Origin: Streptococcus sp. LYSM12 | GTDB taxonomy: Bacteria > Bacillota > Bacilli > Lactobacillales > Streptococcaceae | Length of the DNA: 64,000 bases | Direction of reading: 5' to 3' | Assembly: GCF_004569635.1 (NCBI RefSeq) | Contig: NZ_SPOZ01000006.1 | Coordinates: 31,876-95,875 of the forward strand | Shown: positions 11,857 through 20,875 of the stretch, one piece after another | How the letters are laid out: each line of letters starts with the position of its first letter | Numbering within the stretch: position 1 is the first letter of the stretch | The notes under the pieces: model-generated | What the model saw: the letters and a program-made list of their open reading frames with translations, nothing else | The model's database searches: none | Told to the model about the DNA's origin: nothing | Translations under genes and position numbers: made by a program

Positions 11857-11896
11857 AAAATCGCAAGGGCTTGGTTGAAGTCCTTGCGATTTTTTT
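11857..11896 (+). terminator. Orphan intrinsic terminator with no assigned gene
   Basis: AAAATCGCAAGG (11857-11868) pairs with CCTTGCGATTTT (11882-11893), then a T-run. A small hairpin CACCTG/CAGGTG (11822-11827 / 11841-11846) precedes it. No coding gene ends here. Confidence 0.75.
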
Positions 11897-11924
11897 CTTA
11901 ATCGAGTTCCCATGATTTCTTTTT

Positions 11925-12030
11925 TATAGCCGTTTCGTTTATCTTTTATTCCTTGGTTCACTCGCTTTGCCGTACTCTAGTACAGCCTGCAGCTCCTTGC
12001 CTAGTACTAAAAGCAAATGAAAAGGCTATA
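11925..12030 (+). repeat. RUP-like element
   Basis: TATAGCCGTTTCGTTTATCT ... AAATGAAAAGGCTATA with the TAGTACAGCCTGCAGCTCCT core. Forward orientation. Confidence 0.85.
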
Positions 12031-12119
12031 TCTTATATGAGATTGGGCTGGAACTATTTTCAAGGGAGAGAGGATTTATCTGTAGAAGATTGAAAGTAAA
12101 AATGATTTTTTAGGAATGA

Positions 12120-12147
12120 TTGCTTTTTAAAAAATTTTTGGTAGAAT
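12120..12147 (+). promoter_or_regulatory. Promoter of the nan operon
   Basis: TTGCTT (12120-12125), 16 bases, TAGAAT (12142-12147), upstream of nanE and immediately before the CcpA site. Confidence 0.55.
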
Positions 12148-12152
12148 AAAAT

Positions 12153-12166
12153 TGTAAACGTTTTCA
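12153..12166 (+). promoter_or_regulatory. CcpA catabolite-response element (cre)
   Basis: TGTAAACGTTTTCA matches the cre consensus (TGWAANCGNTNWCA) at every position. Placed just downstream of the -10 box, it should act as a roadblock, so the sialic acid operon is predicted to be repressed when preferred sugars are present. Confidence 0.85.
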
Positions 12167-12185
12167 AGAAAGGAGACGAGAAAGC

Positions 12186-12896
12186 ATGACTGAAAAACTT
12201 ACTAAGGAAAAATTTAAATCATTAGTAAAAAATGGCATCATTGTATCCTGTCAGGCCTTACCTGGAGAGCCGCTTTATACGGAAGAGGGAGGCATTATTC
12301 CCCGTTTGGCTTTAGCTGCTGAACAGGCTGGAGCTGTGGGGATTCGTGCTAATTCAATCAGAGATATTAGGGAGATAAAGGAGCACACGCATCTTCCCAT
12401 TATTGGTATCATCAAGAGAGACTATCCTCCCCAAGAGCCGTTTATCACTGCAACCATGAGAGAAATTGATGAATTGGCTGCAGAGGGGGTTGATGTTATT
12501 GCATTTGATTGTACAAATAGAGAACGGTATGATGGCTTAAGTCTTACGGAATTTATCAGCCAGATAAAGACCAAATATCCTGACCAGTTATTGATGGCAG
12601 ATATTAGTACCTTTGATGAGGGACTCAAAGCATTTAACCTAGGTATTGATTTTGTAGGAACGACCTTATCAGGGTATACACGTTATAGTCGACAGGCAGA
12701 AGGACCAGATTTAGAATTGATAGAGCGACTGTGCAATGTCGGAGTAGATGTCATTGCAGAAGGAAAAATTCATACAGTTGAGGATGCAAAAGCTGTTAAG
12801 GCACTCAATCCGGCAGGAATCGTAATAGGAGGGGCGATTACGCGACCAAAAGAGATTGCAGAACGGTTTATCAAAGCTATTCACGAGCCAATGTAA
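12186..12896 (+). CDS. nanE: N-acylglucosamine-6-phosphate 2-epimerase (ManNAc-6-P epimerase)
   Basis: Converts N-acetylmannosamine-6-phosphate to GlcNAc-6-phosphate, the link from sialic acid breakdown to amino-sugar metabolism. 236 residues, a TIM barrel, with the family's opening [15 protein letters not shown], the GIIKRDYP strand, the [10 protein letters not shown] segment and the phosphate-binding GGAITRP near the C-terminus. First gene of the operon, behind a cre site. Good AAAGGAG site upstream. Confidence 0.95.
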   Translation: MTEKLTKEKFKSLVKNGIIVSCQALPGEPLYTEEGGIIPRLALAAEQAGAVGIRANSIRDIREIKEHTHLPIIGIIKRDYPPQEPFITATMREIDELAAEGVDVIAFDCTNRERYDGLSLTEFISQIKTKYPDQLLMADISTFDEGLKAFNLGIDFVGTTLSGYTRYSRQAEGPDLELIERLCNVGVDVIAEGKIHTVEDAKAVKALNPAGIVIGGAITRPKEIAERFIKAIHEPM

Positions 12897-13061
12897 AGAG
12901 CTTTTGGAAAGTTGTTGGAATGCAACTGAAAGGAACTTTATAAAAAATACTGAAACAGTAATCTCTCATGTCTATTAGATTGGAGGGTGCATGTGCTAAC
13001 GAATATTTCTTTGATTGCCGAGATAGGAAAACGAATTTTTTAATAGGAGGAGAAGATAGAG

Positions 13062-13514
13062 ATGATTATCACCCATATTGAATACCTATCAACCTATATC
13101 GGGGTAAACCCGTATATGAAGTATCTGGTTGATTATTTCCAATCCATTACTTTGGAAGAAATTGCAGAAGGATCGATTTCGATTCATGAAGATAAGGTAT
13201 TCGGAAATTGTTTCACTTATATAGCAGATGGCACAGCAGGTGATTTTTTTGAAACGCATCACAAATATATCGATGTTCATCTTGTTATAAAAAATGTTGA
13301 AGATATGGCTGTAACAGTTCCAGAAAAAGTAACAGTTACGCAAGCGTATGATGAGGAAAAAGATATTGAATTATATAGCGGGGAATATGAGCAAATCGTC
13401 CGATTAAATCCAGGTATTTGCTTGATTACCTTTCCTGAAGATTTACACCAGCCCAAGGTAGGTGTAAATGATTCGGAAGTTAAAAAAGTAGTTTTCAAAA
13501 TCGCTATTTCATAA
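13062..13514 (+). CDS. YhcH/YjgK/YiaL family protein (sialic acid operon)
   Basis: 150-residue cupin-like protein of the YhcH family, associated with sialic acid catabolic operons; reported proposals include an anomerase or sugar-processing role. The family's EGSISIHEDKVFGN, HHKYIDVHLVI and FPEDLHQPKV segments are visible; the His and Glu residues in them would form the metal site. Strong GGAGGAG site. It follows nanE after 165 bases and precedes the transporter by 12 bases. Confidence 0.85.
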   Translation: MIITHIEYLSTYIGVNPYMKYLVDYFQSITLEEIAEGSISIHEDKVFGNCFTYIADGTAGDFFETHHKYIDVHLVIKNVEDMAVTVPEKVTVTQAYDEEKDIELYSGEYEQIVRLNPGICLITFPEDLHQPKVGVNDSEVKKVVFKIAIS

Positions 13515-13526
13515 AGGAGAAGTATA

Positions 13527-14876
13527 ATGAAATTTCGTAAAATGTTCAGCTCAATTTGTTTGGCAGCAACCACAGTAGCTCTTATAGGTTGTTCCTCAGG
13601 CACAAACGATACTGCCACGCCAGCAGATAAATCAGGCGAATTGTCTGGTGAGATTGTCATGTGGCATTCCTTTACACAAGGACCACGCTTGGAGTCCATT
13701 CAAAAATCTGCAGACGAATTTATGGAGAAGAATCCCAAAGTCACTATTAAAATTGAAACATTCTCTTGGAATGACTTCTACACCAAATGGACAACAGGTT
13801 TAGCGAATGGCAATGTGCCTGATGTGAGTACAGCCTTGCCTAATCAGGTAATGGAAATGGTAAACTCTGACGCGATTATTCCATTGGATGATACGATTGA
13901 TAGTCTCGGTAAGGACCGTTTTAATAAAACAGCACTAGATGAGGCGAAAGTTGGTGGAAGTTATTATTCAGTTCCCCTCTACTCTCACGGTCAAGTTATG
14001 TGGGTTCGTACAGACCTCTTGAAACAACACGGTTTAGAAGTTCCAAAGACATGGGAGGAGCTCTATCAAGCAAGTAAAAAACTAAAAGAAGCTGGAGTTT
14101 ATGGTGTATCCGTACCTTTTGGTACAAATGACTTTATGGGGACTCGTTTCCTAAACTTCTATGTTCGTAGCGCAGGTGGAAGTCTTCTTACAGAAGATTT
14201 GAAAGCTGATTTGACTAGTGATTTAGCTCAAGAGGGGATCAACTACTGGGTTAAGATGTATAAGGAAATTTCTCCTCAAGATTCCTTGAACTACAATGTG
14301 CTCCAACAAGCTACATTATTCTATCAAGGTCAAACAGCGTTTGACTTTAACTCGGGCTTCCATATCGGAGGGGTTCAAGCCAACAGCCCACAACTTTTGG
14401 ACCATATTGATGCTTATCCGATGCCAAAAGTCAAGGTTTCTGATAAAGACTATGGTATTGAAACCTCCAATATTCCAATGGTTGTCTGGAAAAAATCTAA
14501 AGCACCTCATGTCGCAAAAGCATTCTTGGAGTACCTGTATGAAGAAGATAACTACCTTGAATTCTTAAATTCAACGCCTGTTGGTATGCTTCCTGCAGTA
14601 AGCGGTATTACAGATTTAGAAAGCTATCAATCGAATGAAACTCGTCAGAAGTTCCAACACGCTGAAGAAGTTATTTTGAATGCAGTAGCATCTGGTACAG
14701 CGATTGGTTATGAAAACGGTCCAAGTGTACAGGCAGGTTTGTTGACAAACCAACATATCATTGAACAAATGTTCCAAGATATTATCACAAATGGTACAGA
14801 TTCTAAGAAAGCTGCAAAAGATGCAGAAAAACAATTGAATGACTTGTTTGAAACAGTAGCAGTAAGTGTAGAATAG
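13527..14876 (+). CDS. ABC transporter sugar-binding lipoprotein, probably for 2,7-anhydro-Neu5Ac
   Basis: 449-residue family-1 extracellular solute-binding protein. It has a lipoprotein signal with lipobox LIGC (Cys near residue 22), then a mature binding domain starting GEIVMWHSFTQGPRLE. It is encoded with two permeases, NanB and a Gfo/Idh/MocA oxidoreductase, the arrangement in which homologues import 2,7-anhydro-Neu5Ac (Ruminococcus gnavus) and which also occurs beside pneumococcal nanB. Substrate is inferred from this context; free Neu5Ac is the alternative. Confidence 0.85.
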   Translation: MKFRKMFSSICLAATTVALIGCSSGTNDTATPADKSGELSGEIVMWHSFTQGPRLESIQKSADEFMEKNPKVTIKIETFSWNDFYTKWTTGLANGNVPDVSTALPNQVMEMVNSDAIIPLDDTIDSLGKDRFNKTALDEAKVGGSYYSVPLYSHGQVMWVRTDLLKQHGLEVPKTWEELYQASKKLKEAGVYGVSVPFGTNDFMGTRFLNFYVRSAGGSLLTEDLKADLTSDLAQEGINYWVKMYKEISPQDSLNYNVLQQATLFYQGQTAFDFNSGFHIGGVQANSPQLLDHIDAYPMPKVKVSDKDYGIETSNIPMVVWKKSKAPHVAKAFLEYLYEEDNYLEFLNSTPVGMLPAVSGITDLESYQSNETRQKFQHAEEVILNAVASGTAIGYENGPSVQAGLLTNQHIIEQMFQDIITNGTDSKKAAKDAEKQLNDLFETVAVSVE

Positions 14877-14888
14877 AGTTCAAAGCAA

Positions 14889-14924
14889 GTGGACTAAGGA
14901 CACTAGTTCCTTGGTCTACTTTTT
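14889..14924 (+). terminator. Intra-operon attenuating hairpin after the binding-protein gene
   Basis: GTGGACTAAGGA (14889-14900) pairs with TCCTTGGTCTAC (14908-14919, two G-T pairs), followed by TTTTT. Its location between the binding protein and the permeases suggests partial termination that keeps the binding protein in excess. Confidence 0.7.
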
Positions 14925-14940
14925 AGAAAGGAGAGAAAGA

Positions 14941-15822
14941 ATGGAAAAAGACCGGAACCTGACCCGTTGGATGTTTGTGCTTCCTGCCATGATTATTGTA
15001 GGTCTACTCTTTATCTACCCGTTTTTTTCAAGTATTTTTTATAGTTTTACGAACAAAAATTTAATCATGCCAAACTACAAGTTTGTTGGCTTTGATAACT
15101 ATATTGCAGTTCTAAAAGATCCAAATTTCTTCAATGCTTTCTTTAATTCATTGAAATGGACAATCATCTCACTAGCGGGGCAAGTGCTGGTTGGTTTTGT
15201 TCTAGCACTATCACTCCACAGAGTGAAGCGATTTAAAAAAGTATATCGTACATTGTTGATTGTTCCCTGGGCTTTCCCAACGATTGTCATTGCTTTTTCA
15301 TGGCAGTGGATTTTAAATGGTGTTTACGGTTATCTTCCGAATATGATTGTCAAACTGGGCTTGATGGAGATGGCACCCTCATTCTTGACGGATAGTACAT
15401 GGGCATTTATTTGTCTAGTGTTTATCAACGTTTGGTTTGGTGCACCAATGATCATGGTGAACGTATTGTCTGCCTTACAAACAGTGCCCCAAGAACAATT
15501 TGAGGCAGCACGGATTGATGGCGCATCACCCTGGCAAGTATTTCGCTTTATCACTTTTCCACATATAAAAGTTGTGATTGGCTTGTTAGTTGTCTTACGT
15601 ACAGTTTGGATTTTTAATAACTTTGATATTATATACCTGATTACAGGAGGTGGTCCATCCAATGCGACCATGACCTTACCAATTTTTGCTTACAACCTAG
15701 GCTGGGGAACAAAGCTTCTAGGACGAGCATCAGCTGTCACAGTCCTATTGTTCCTCTTCCTGTTAACAGTATGTTTCGTTTACTTTAAGGTTATCAGTAA
15801 GTGGGAGAAAGAAGGAAGATAA
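14941..15822 (+). CDS. ABC sugar transporter permease 1 (MalF type)
   Basis: CUT1-type inner-membrane permease, 293 residues with about six transmembrane helices and the EAA loop (EQFEAARIDGASPWQVFRFI) that contacts the ATPase. I start at 14941 (MEKDRNLTRW) behind AAAGGAG; the open frame extends 10 codons upstream through the hairpin. It pairs with the next gene. No ATPase gene is in the operon, so a shared ATPase such as MsmK encoded elsewhere is expected. Confidence 0.9.
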   Translation: MEKDRNLTRWMFVLPAMIIVGLLFIYPFFSSIFYSFTNKNLIMPNYKFVGFDNYIAVLKDPNFFNAFFNSLKWTIISLAGQVLVGFVLALSLHRVKRFKKVYRTLLIVPWAFPTIVIAFSWQWILNGVYGYLPNMIVKLGLMEMAPSFLTDSTWAFICLVFINVWFGAPMIMVNVLSALQTVPQEQFEAARIDGASPWQVFRFITFPHIKVVIGLLVVLRTVWIFNNFDIIYLITGGGPSNATMTLPIFAYNLGWGTKLLGRASAVTVLLFLFLLTVCFVYFKVISKWEKEGR

Positions 15823-15824
15823 TT

Positions 15825-16658
15825 ATGAAGAAAAAATCAAACCTACTACTTGATATTGGCTCGCATATTGTACTGATTCTAGCAACCATTGTTGCCATTT
15901 TCCCCCTACTATGGATTATTGTATCCTCTGTAAAAGGAAAAGGAGAACTCACTCAATTTCCAACTCGTTTTTTCCCGGAAAATTTCACACTAGACTACTT
16001 TACTCACGTAATCAATGATCTTCATTTTATGGATAATATAAAGAACAGTTTATTGATTTCTCTGGGCTCAACTGTCGTTGCCACAATTATATCCTCTATG
16101 GCAGCTTATGGGATTGTAAGGTTCTTTCCAAAACTTGGAGCGATTATGTCACGTCTTCTAGTGACGACTTATATTTTCCCGCCTATTTTACTTGCGATTC
16201 CCTACTCTATTGCAGTTGCAAGAGCAGGTTTAGCCAATAGCTTATTTGGCTTGTCGCTCATCTATCTATCCTTTAGTGTTCCCTATGCTGTCTGGCTCTT
16301 AGTGGGATTTTTCCAAACAGTCCCTATTGGAATTGAAGAAGCAGCACGGATTGATGGTGCCAACAAATTTGTCACCTTTTATAAAGTTGTCTTACCCATT
16401 GTCGCTCCTGGTATTGTAGCAACAGCGATTTATACATTTATCAACGCTTGGAATGAGTTCTTGTATGCACTGATATTAATCAATGATACCAGTAAGATGA
16501 CCGTTGCGGTAGCCTTGCGTTCTTTAAACGGTTCAGAAATTTTAGACTGGGGTGATATGATGGCGGCATCCGTTATTGTAGTCTTACCATCTATTCTATT
16601 TTTCTCTATCATTCAAAATAAAATCGCGAGCGGATTATCAGAAGGATCTGTCAAATAA
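15825..16658 (+). CDS. ABC sugar transporter permease 2 (MalG type)
   Basis: 277 residues, about six transmembrane helices, with the EAA loop EEAARIDGANKFVTFYKVVLP. Starts at 15825 (MKKKSNLLLD), two bases after the stop of permease 1 and behind GAAGGAAG, so translation is coupled. The frame is open upstream into permease 1, but the site decides for 15825. Forms a heterodimer with the preceding gene product. Confidence 0.9.
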   Translation: MKKKSNLLLDIGSHIVLILATIVAIFPLLWIIVSSVKGKGELTQFPTRFFPENFTLDYFTHVINDLHFMDNIKNSLLISLGSTVVATIISSMAAYGIVRFFPKLGAIMSRLLVTTYIFPPILLAIPYSIAVARAGLANSLFGLSLIYLSFSVPYAVWLLVGFFQTVPIGIEEAARIDGANKFVTFYKVVLPIVAPGIVATAIYTFINAWNEFLYALILINDTSKMTVAVALRSLNGSEILDWGDMMAASVIVVLPSILFFSIIQNKIASGLSEGSVK

Positions 16659-16681
16659 AAACATCATATGGAGGTTTCACA

Positions 16682-18775
16682 ATGAAACACAAGAAGATTT
16701 ACTCTTCTCTTGGTCTGTTACTCGTGGCAGGAACGGTACTCGTCACTGTTCCGACCACGATTGTAGCAAATGCTCCCAGTATTACACAAGTAGTGGATAC
16801 TCCAGTCTATCAAACAGGACCGATTGACCTGAATAAGCAGGGCTCTGATATCACTTCCAGTGTTCTAGAGAATTTTAAGTCCGATACACAAAGTATAGCA
16901 GTACGCTTTTCTTCGAATAATGCGAATGCCTTACAAGCTTTAGTGGGAATTTCCAACGCTTCTAGAGGTTTTAGAAATCATTATTTCTCTATTTTTATTC
17001 GAGATACTGGTGAAGTCGGTGTTGAAATCCGTGATGCGAAAAAAGGAATCAATTACCTGTTTGCAAGGCCTGCATCATTGTGGGGACAACACAAGGGACA
17101 AGACGCGGAAAATATGGTTGTCTTTGTTAGTAATGCAACAGAGAAAACCTACACCATGTATGTAAATGGTACGAAAGTTTTTACAGAAACAGTTGAAAAT
17201 TTTCTCCCGATTACAGGTATTGGGGGACAGAATACTGTTACTCTTGGTGGTGTCAATAGAGAAGGAAAGATTGACTATGGGATGACCGGTCGTATTGAAA
17301 GTGTATCTTTCTACAATAAAGCATTTTCTCCCTCAGAAGCTCAATCGTTTACCGCATCAGCACCTCATCAACTAATCTTCCAATCAGGAGACTCAACCCA
17401 GGCAAATTACTTTAGAATTCCAGCCTTATATACATTAGATAGTGGTCGTGTTCTGGCAAGCATCGATGCACGCTACGGTGGGACACACGATTCACGAAGT
17501 AAAATCAATATTGCTACATCTTTTAGTGATAATAATGGAGAATCTTGGAGTGAGCCGAACCTTGCCATGAAATTTAATGACTATGCAGAGCAACTGGTCG
17601 AATGGCCAAGAAAGAATCAGGCCAAGAATAGTCAAATCAATGGTAGCGCTTCATTTATTGACTCTGCGCTCGTTCAAGATAAACAAACAGGGAAAGTTGT
17701 GATGTTGGCTGATGTTATGCCAGCAGGGATAGGCAACAATAATGCAGTAAAAACAGATTCAGGCTTTAAAGAAATAGACGGTCACTATTTTGTTAAATTG
17801 AAAAAAGAGGGCGACACTCACTATCAGTATTCTATCAGAGAAGACGGTCAGGTATACGATGATACAAGGGGGCAGCCAACACCTTATTCAGTCAATTCAA
17901 AATATGAGTTGTTTGAAAATGGTCAGCCATTGACCGTTGAGCAGTATTCAGTAGCCTTTAACGGTGAAAGTTTAAATGAGTTTCATAATGGAACCCTTGT
18001 TCCAATGAATATCTTTTATAAAGATTCTCTATTCAAGGTAGCTCCTACCAACTATATTGGAGTAGCTACAAGTGACGATGGAGGAGAATCATGGAGTGAT
18101 TTTAAATTATTACCGCCGTTTTTAGGAGTAGATCATAATGCTACTTATTTAAGCCCTGGACAAGGATTGGCACTTAAAAATAGCAAGCGTTTAGTATTTG
18201 CTACCTATACCCGCGGAGAGTTAACCTACTTGATTACAGAGGACGCAGGGCAAACTTGGAAAAAAGCATCTGCACCTGTACCGTTTACGAATGCAACTGC
18301 AGAAGCACAAATGGTGGAACTTCGTGACGGAGTTATCCGAACGTTCTTTAGAACGACAACTGGTAAGATTGCCTACATGACAAGTTATGATGCAGGGGAT
18401 ACTTGGTCGGATGTTTCCTATTTAGATATAGTAAAACAAACGAATTATGGTACGCAAGTTTCTGTTATTAAGTATTCTCAGTTGATTGATGGCAAGGAAG
18501 CTGTACTACTCAGCACACCAAATTCAAGGACTGGGAGAAAAGGCGGTCAAATATGGGTCGGTCTTATGAACCCCGCAGATGATACAATCGACTGGAAATA
18601 TCATTATGATGTAGACTTACCTGAGTATGGATACGCCTACTCGGCGATTACAGAATTACCGAATCATCATATTGGTGTACTATTTGAAAAGTATGATTCT
18701 TGGTCTCGTAATGAATTGCATCTAACAAACGTAGTACAGTATATCGATCTTGAAATAAATGATTTGTTAAAATAA
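16682..18775 (+). CDS. nanB: NanB-type sialidase (intramolecular trans-sialidase)
   Basis: 697 residues, the length of pneumococcal NanB. A signal peptide (about 1-30) is followed by a CBM40-type lectin domain (about 45-225) and a sialidase propeller. Seen: FRIP at 244-247 and Asp boxes near 282, 464, 519 and 568. Positions recalled for pneumococcal NanB are all conserved at identical numbering: arginine triad R245, R557, R619; D270 acid/base; E541 and Y653 nucleophile pair; D327 and W674 in the pocket. W674 is linked to release of 2,7-anhydro-Neu5Ac from alpha-2,3 glycans instead of free sialic acid. No LPXTG anchor, so it is probably secreted. Confidence 0.92.
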   Translation: MKHKKIYSSLGLLLVAGTVLVTVPTTIVANAPSITQVVDTPVYQTGPIDLNKQGSDITSSVLENFKSDTQSIAVRFSSNNANALQALVGISNASRGFRNHYFSIFIRDTGEVGVEIRDAKKGINYLFARPASLWGQHKGQDAENMVVFVSNATEKTYTMYVNGTKVFTETVENFLPITGIGGQNTVTLGGVNREGKIDYGMTGRIESVSFYNKAFSPSEAQSFTASAPHQLIFQSGDSTQANYFRIPALYTLDSGRVLASIDARYGGTHDSRSKINIATSFSDNNGESWSEPNLAMKFNDYAEQLVEWPRKNQAKNSQINGSASFIDSALVQDKQTGKVVMLADVMPAGIGNNNAVKTDSGFKEIDGHYFVKLKKEGDTHYQYSIREDGQVYDDTRGQPTPYSVNSKYELFENGQPLTVEQYSVAFNGESLNEFHNGTLVPMNIFYKDSLFKVAPTNYIGVATSDDGGESWSDFKLLPPFLGVDHNATYLSPGQGLALKNSKRLVFATYTRGELTYLITEDAGQTWKKASAPVPFTNATAEAQMVELRDGVIRTFFRTTTGKIAYMTSYDAGDTWSDVSYLDIVKQTNYGTQVSVIKYSQLIDGKEAVLLSTPNSRTGRKGGQIWVGLMNPADDTIDWKYHYDVDLPEYGYAYSAITELPNHHIGVLFEKYDSWSRNELHLTNVVQYIDLEINDLLK

Positions 18776-18787
18776 AGGAGAAGGACA

Positions 18788-19891
18788 ATGGTTAAATATG
18801 GTATAGTGGGGACAGGTTATTTCGGAGCAGAATTAGCACGCTATTTGCAAAAAAATGATGGGGCAACCATTACGCTAGTGTATGATCCAGATAATGCAGT
18901 AGAAGTTGCAGAAGAACTGGGTGCAAAGGTGGCTTCCTCTCTAGATGAATTGGTTTCTAGTCCGGAGGTTGACTGCGTTGTCGTAGCGACACCTAACTAT
19001 CTTCATAAGGAGCCTGTCGTGAAAGCGGCACAAAATGGCAAGCATGTATTTTGTGAAAAACCGATCGCCTTGTCGTATGAAGATTGCCGTGAGATGGTTG
19101 ATATCTGTAAAAAGCATGAGGTTATTTTTATGGCTGGTCACATTATGAACTTCTTTAATGGAGTTCATCATGCTAAGGAACTCATCAATGAGGGTGTGAT
19201 TGGCGATGTTTTATATTGTCATACAGCACGCAATGGTTGGGAAGAGGTGCAGCCGTCTGTTTCATGGAAGAAAATTCGGGAAAAATCAGGTGGTCATCTG
19301 TACCACCATATCCATGAATTAGACTGTGTGCAGTTCATTATGGGGGGAACTCCTGAGACAGTCACGATGACTGGAGGTAACGTTGCTCATGATGGTGAGG
19401 GATTTGGTGATGAAGATGATATGATTTTAGTCAATATGGAGTTTTCAAACAAACGTTTTGCCATTTGTGAATGGGGCTCAGCCTATCGTTGGGGTGAACA
19501 CTATGTTCTCATTCAGGGAACCAAAGGGGCGATTAAACTAGATATGTTTCATTGCAGAGGAACCTTAAAGGTTGACGGGAAAGAAACCTATTTCTTAGTT
19601 CATGAGTCTCAGGAAGAGGATGATGACCGGACTCGCATTTACCACAGTACAGAAATGGATGGTGCGATTGCGTACGGTAAACCGGGGAAGCGTACCCCGA
19701 TGTGGCTTTCCTCTATCATTGATAAGGAAATGCGTTTCTTGCATGACGTTATGCTAGGAAAACCTGTTGGTGATGAGTATAAGAAGTTGTTGACAGGCGA
19801 GGCAGCTCTCGAAGCAATCGCTACTGCGGATGCTTGTACGGTTTCTATCAATGAGGATAGAAAAGTCAAGCTCTCAGAGATTATGAAGTAA
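18788..19891 (+). CDS. Gfo/Idh/MocA oxidoreductase, probable 2,7-anhydro-Neu5Ac hydratase (NanOx-like)
   Basis: 367 residues: an N-terminal Rossmann domain (GIVGTGYFGAELARYL), the EKP motif (HVFCEKPIALSYEDC), and a C-terminal GFO domain with HHIHELDCVQF. The R. gnavus homologue (NanOx) uses NAD in a redox-neutral reaction that turns 2,7-anhydro-Neu5Ac into Neu5Ac. Its position directly behind nanB and before the Neu5Ac lyase fits that role. Function is inferred from context and family; specificity residues were not checked. Confidence 0.8.
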   Translation: MVKYGIVGTGYFGAELARYLQKNDGATITLVYDPDNAVEVAEELGAKVASSLDELVSSPEVDCVVVATPNYLHKEPVVKAAQNGKHVFCEKPIALSYEDCREMVDICKKHEVIFMAGHIMNFFNGVHHAKELINEGVIGDVLYCHTARNGWEEVQPSVSWKKIREKSGGHLYHHIHELDCVQFIMGGTPETVTMTGGNVAHDGEGFGDEDDMILVNMEFSNKRFAICEWGSAYRWGEHYVLIQGTKGAIKLDMFHCRGTLKVDGKETYFLVHESQEEDDDRTRIYHSTEMDGAIAYGKPGKRTPMWLSSIIDKEMRFLHDVMLGKPVGDEYKKLLTGEAALEAIATADACTVSINEDRKVKLSEIMK

Positions 19892-19916
19892 TGAAATGTT
19901 TAATAAAGGTGAATCT

Positions 19917-20834
19917 ATGAGTAATCTAAGTAAATATTCAGGTGTTATCCCAGCGTTTTATGCTTGTTATGATGATAATGGTGACATCAGCCCAGATCGT
20001 GTGAGAACTCTAACGCAGTTCTTTATTGACAAGGGGGTGCAAGGGCTCTATGTCAATGGTTCTTCTGGGGAATGCATTTATCAAAGTGTTGCAGATCGTA
20101 AAATCATATTAGAGAATGTAATGGCGGTAGCTAAGGATAAACTAAAGATTATCGCTCATGTTGCCTGCAATAATACAAAGGATAGCGTAGAGTTGGCAAA
20201 GCATGCGGAAGAATTAGGTGTAGATGCTATTGCAGCTATTCCACCAATCTACTTCCGTTTACCAGAGCATGCAATCGCCCAATATTGGAATGATATTAGT
20301 GCAGGTGCACCAAATACAGACTTTATCATTTATAACATTCCTCAATTAGCAGGTGTCGCATTGACCCCTAGCTTGTATCGGGAAATGTTGAAGAACCCCC
20401 GCGTTATCGGGGTGAAAAATTCGTCAATGCCAGTTCAGGATATTCAAACCTTTGTATCCCTTGGAGGGGATGACTATGTTGTCTTTAATGGTCCAGATGA
20501 ACAATTTATTAGCGGTCGTCTCATGGGGGCTACGGGTGGCATTGGTGGAACCTATGGAGCCATGCCTGAACTATTCTTAAAATTGAATGAACTCTTGCTC
20601 CACAAGGAATGGGAGCAAGCACAAGCATTGCAGTATCGTATCAACGACATTATCTCTCTTCTTTGCTCAGGTAAGGGACATATGTATGCTATTATCAAGG
20701 GTGTTTTGAAGTATAATGAGGGGTTGGAATTAGGCTCTGTCCGTCTACCACTCGTAGCTGCCACGGCTGAAGATGATGAGATTATTGCCCGTGCAGCAAA
20801 GCGAATAAAGGATACGATGGAAGAGTTTTGTTAA
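19917..20834 (+). CDS. nanA: N-acetylneuraminate lyase
   Basis: Aldolase that splits Neu5Ac into ManNAc and pyruvate. 305 residues, DapA/NanA TIM barrel: carboxylate-binding GSSGE (in VNGSSGECIYQ), the Tyr of IIYNIPQ and the Schiff-base Lys of GVKNSS. I start at 19917 (MSNLSKYSG) behind AAAGGTG; the open frame reaches back 7 codons. The symbol is the lyase, not the pneumococcal sialidase of the same name. Confidence 0.92.
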   Translation: MSNLSKYSGVIPAFYACYDDNGDISPDRVRTLTQFFIDKGVQGLYVNGSSGECIYQSVADRKIILENVMAVAKDKLKIIAHVACNNTKDSVELAKHAEELGVDAIAAIPPIYFRLPEHAIAQYWNDISAGAPNTDFIIYNIPQLAGVALTPSLYREMLKNPRVIGVKNSSMPVQDIQTFVSLGGDDYVVFNGPDEQFISGRLMGATGGIGGTYGAMPELFLKLNELLLHKEWEQAQALQYRINDIISLLCSGKGHMYAIIKGVLKYNEGLELGSVRLPLVAATAEDDEIIARAAKRIKDTMEEFC

Positions 20835-20875
20835 GCTCCTATTTTCCAGTGAGTAAGGTAAGAGGAGGAAGTTGG

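Larger units (their letters stand above)
11553..12185 (+). other. Intergenic region between rpiR and the nan operon
   Basis: No gene seen. Contents in order: rpiR terminator (11623-11653), RUP-like element, an orphan hairpin plus terminator (11822-11896), a second RUP-like element, then the nan promoter and CcpA site. Confidence 0.75.
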
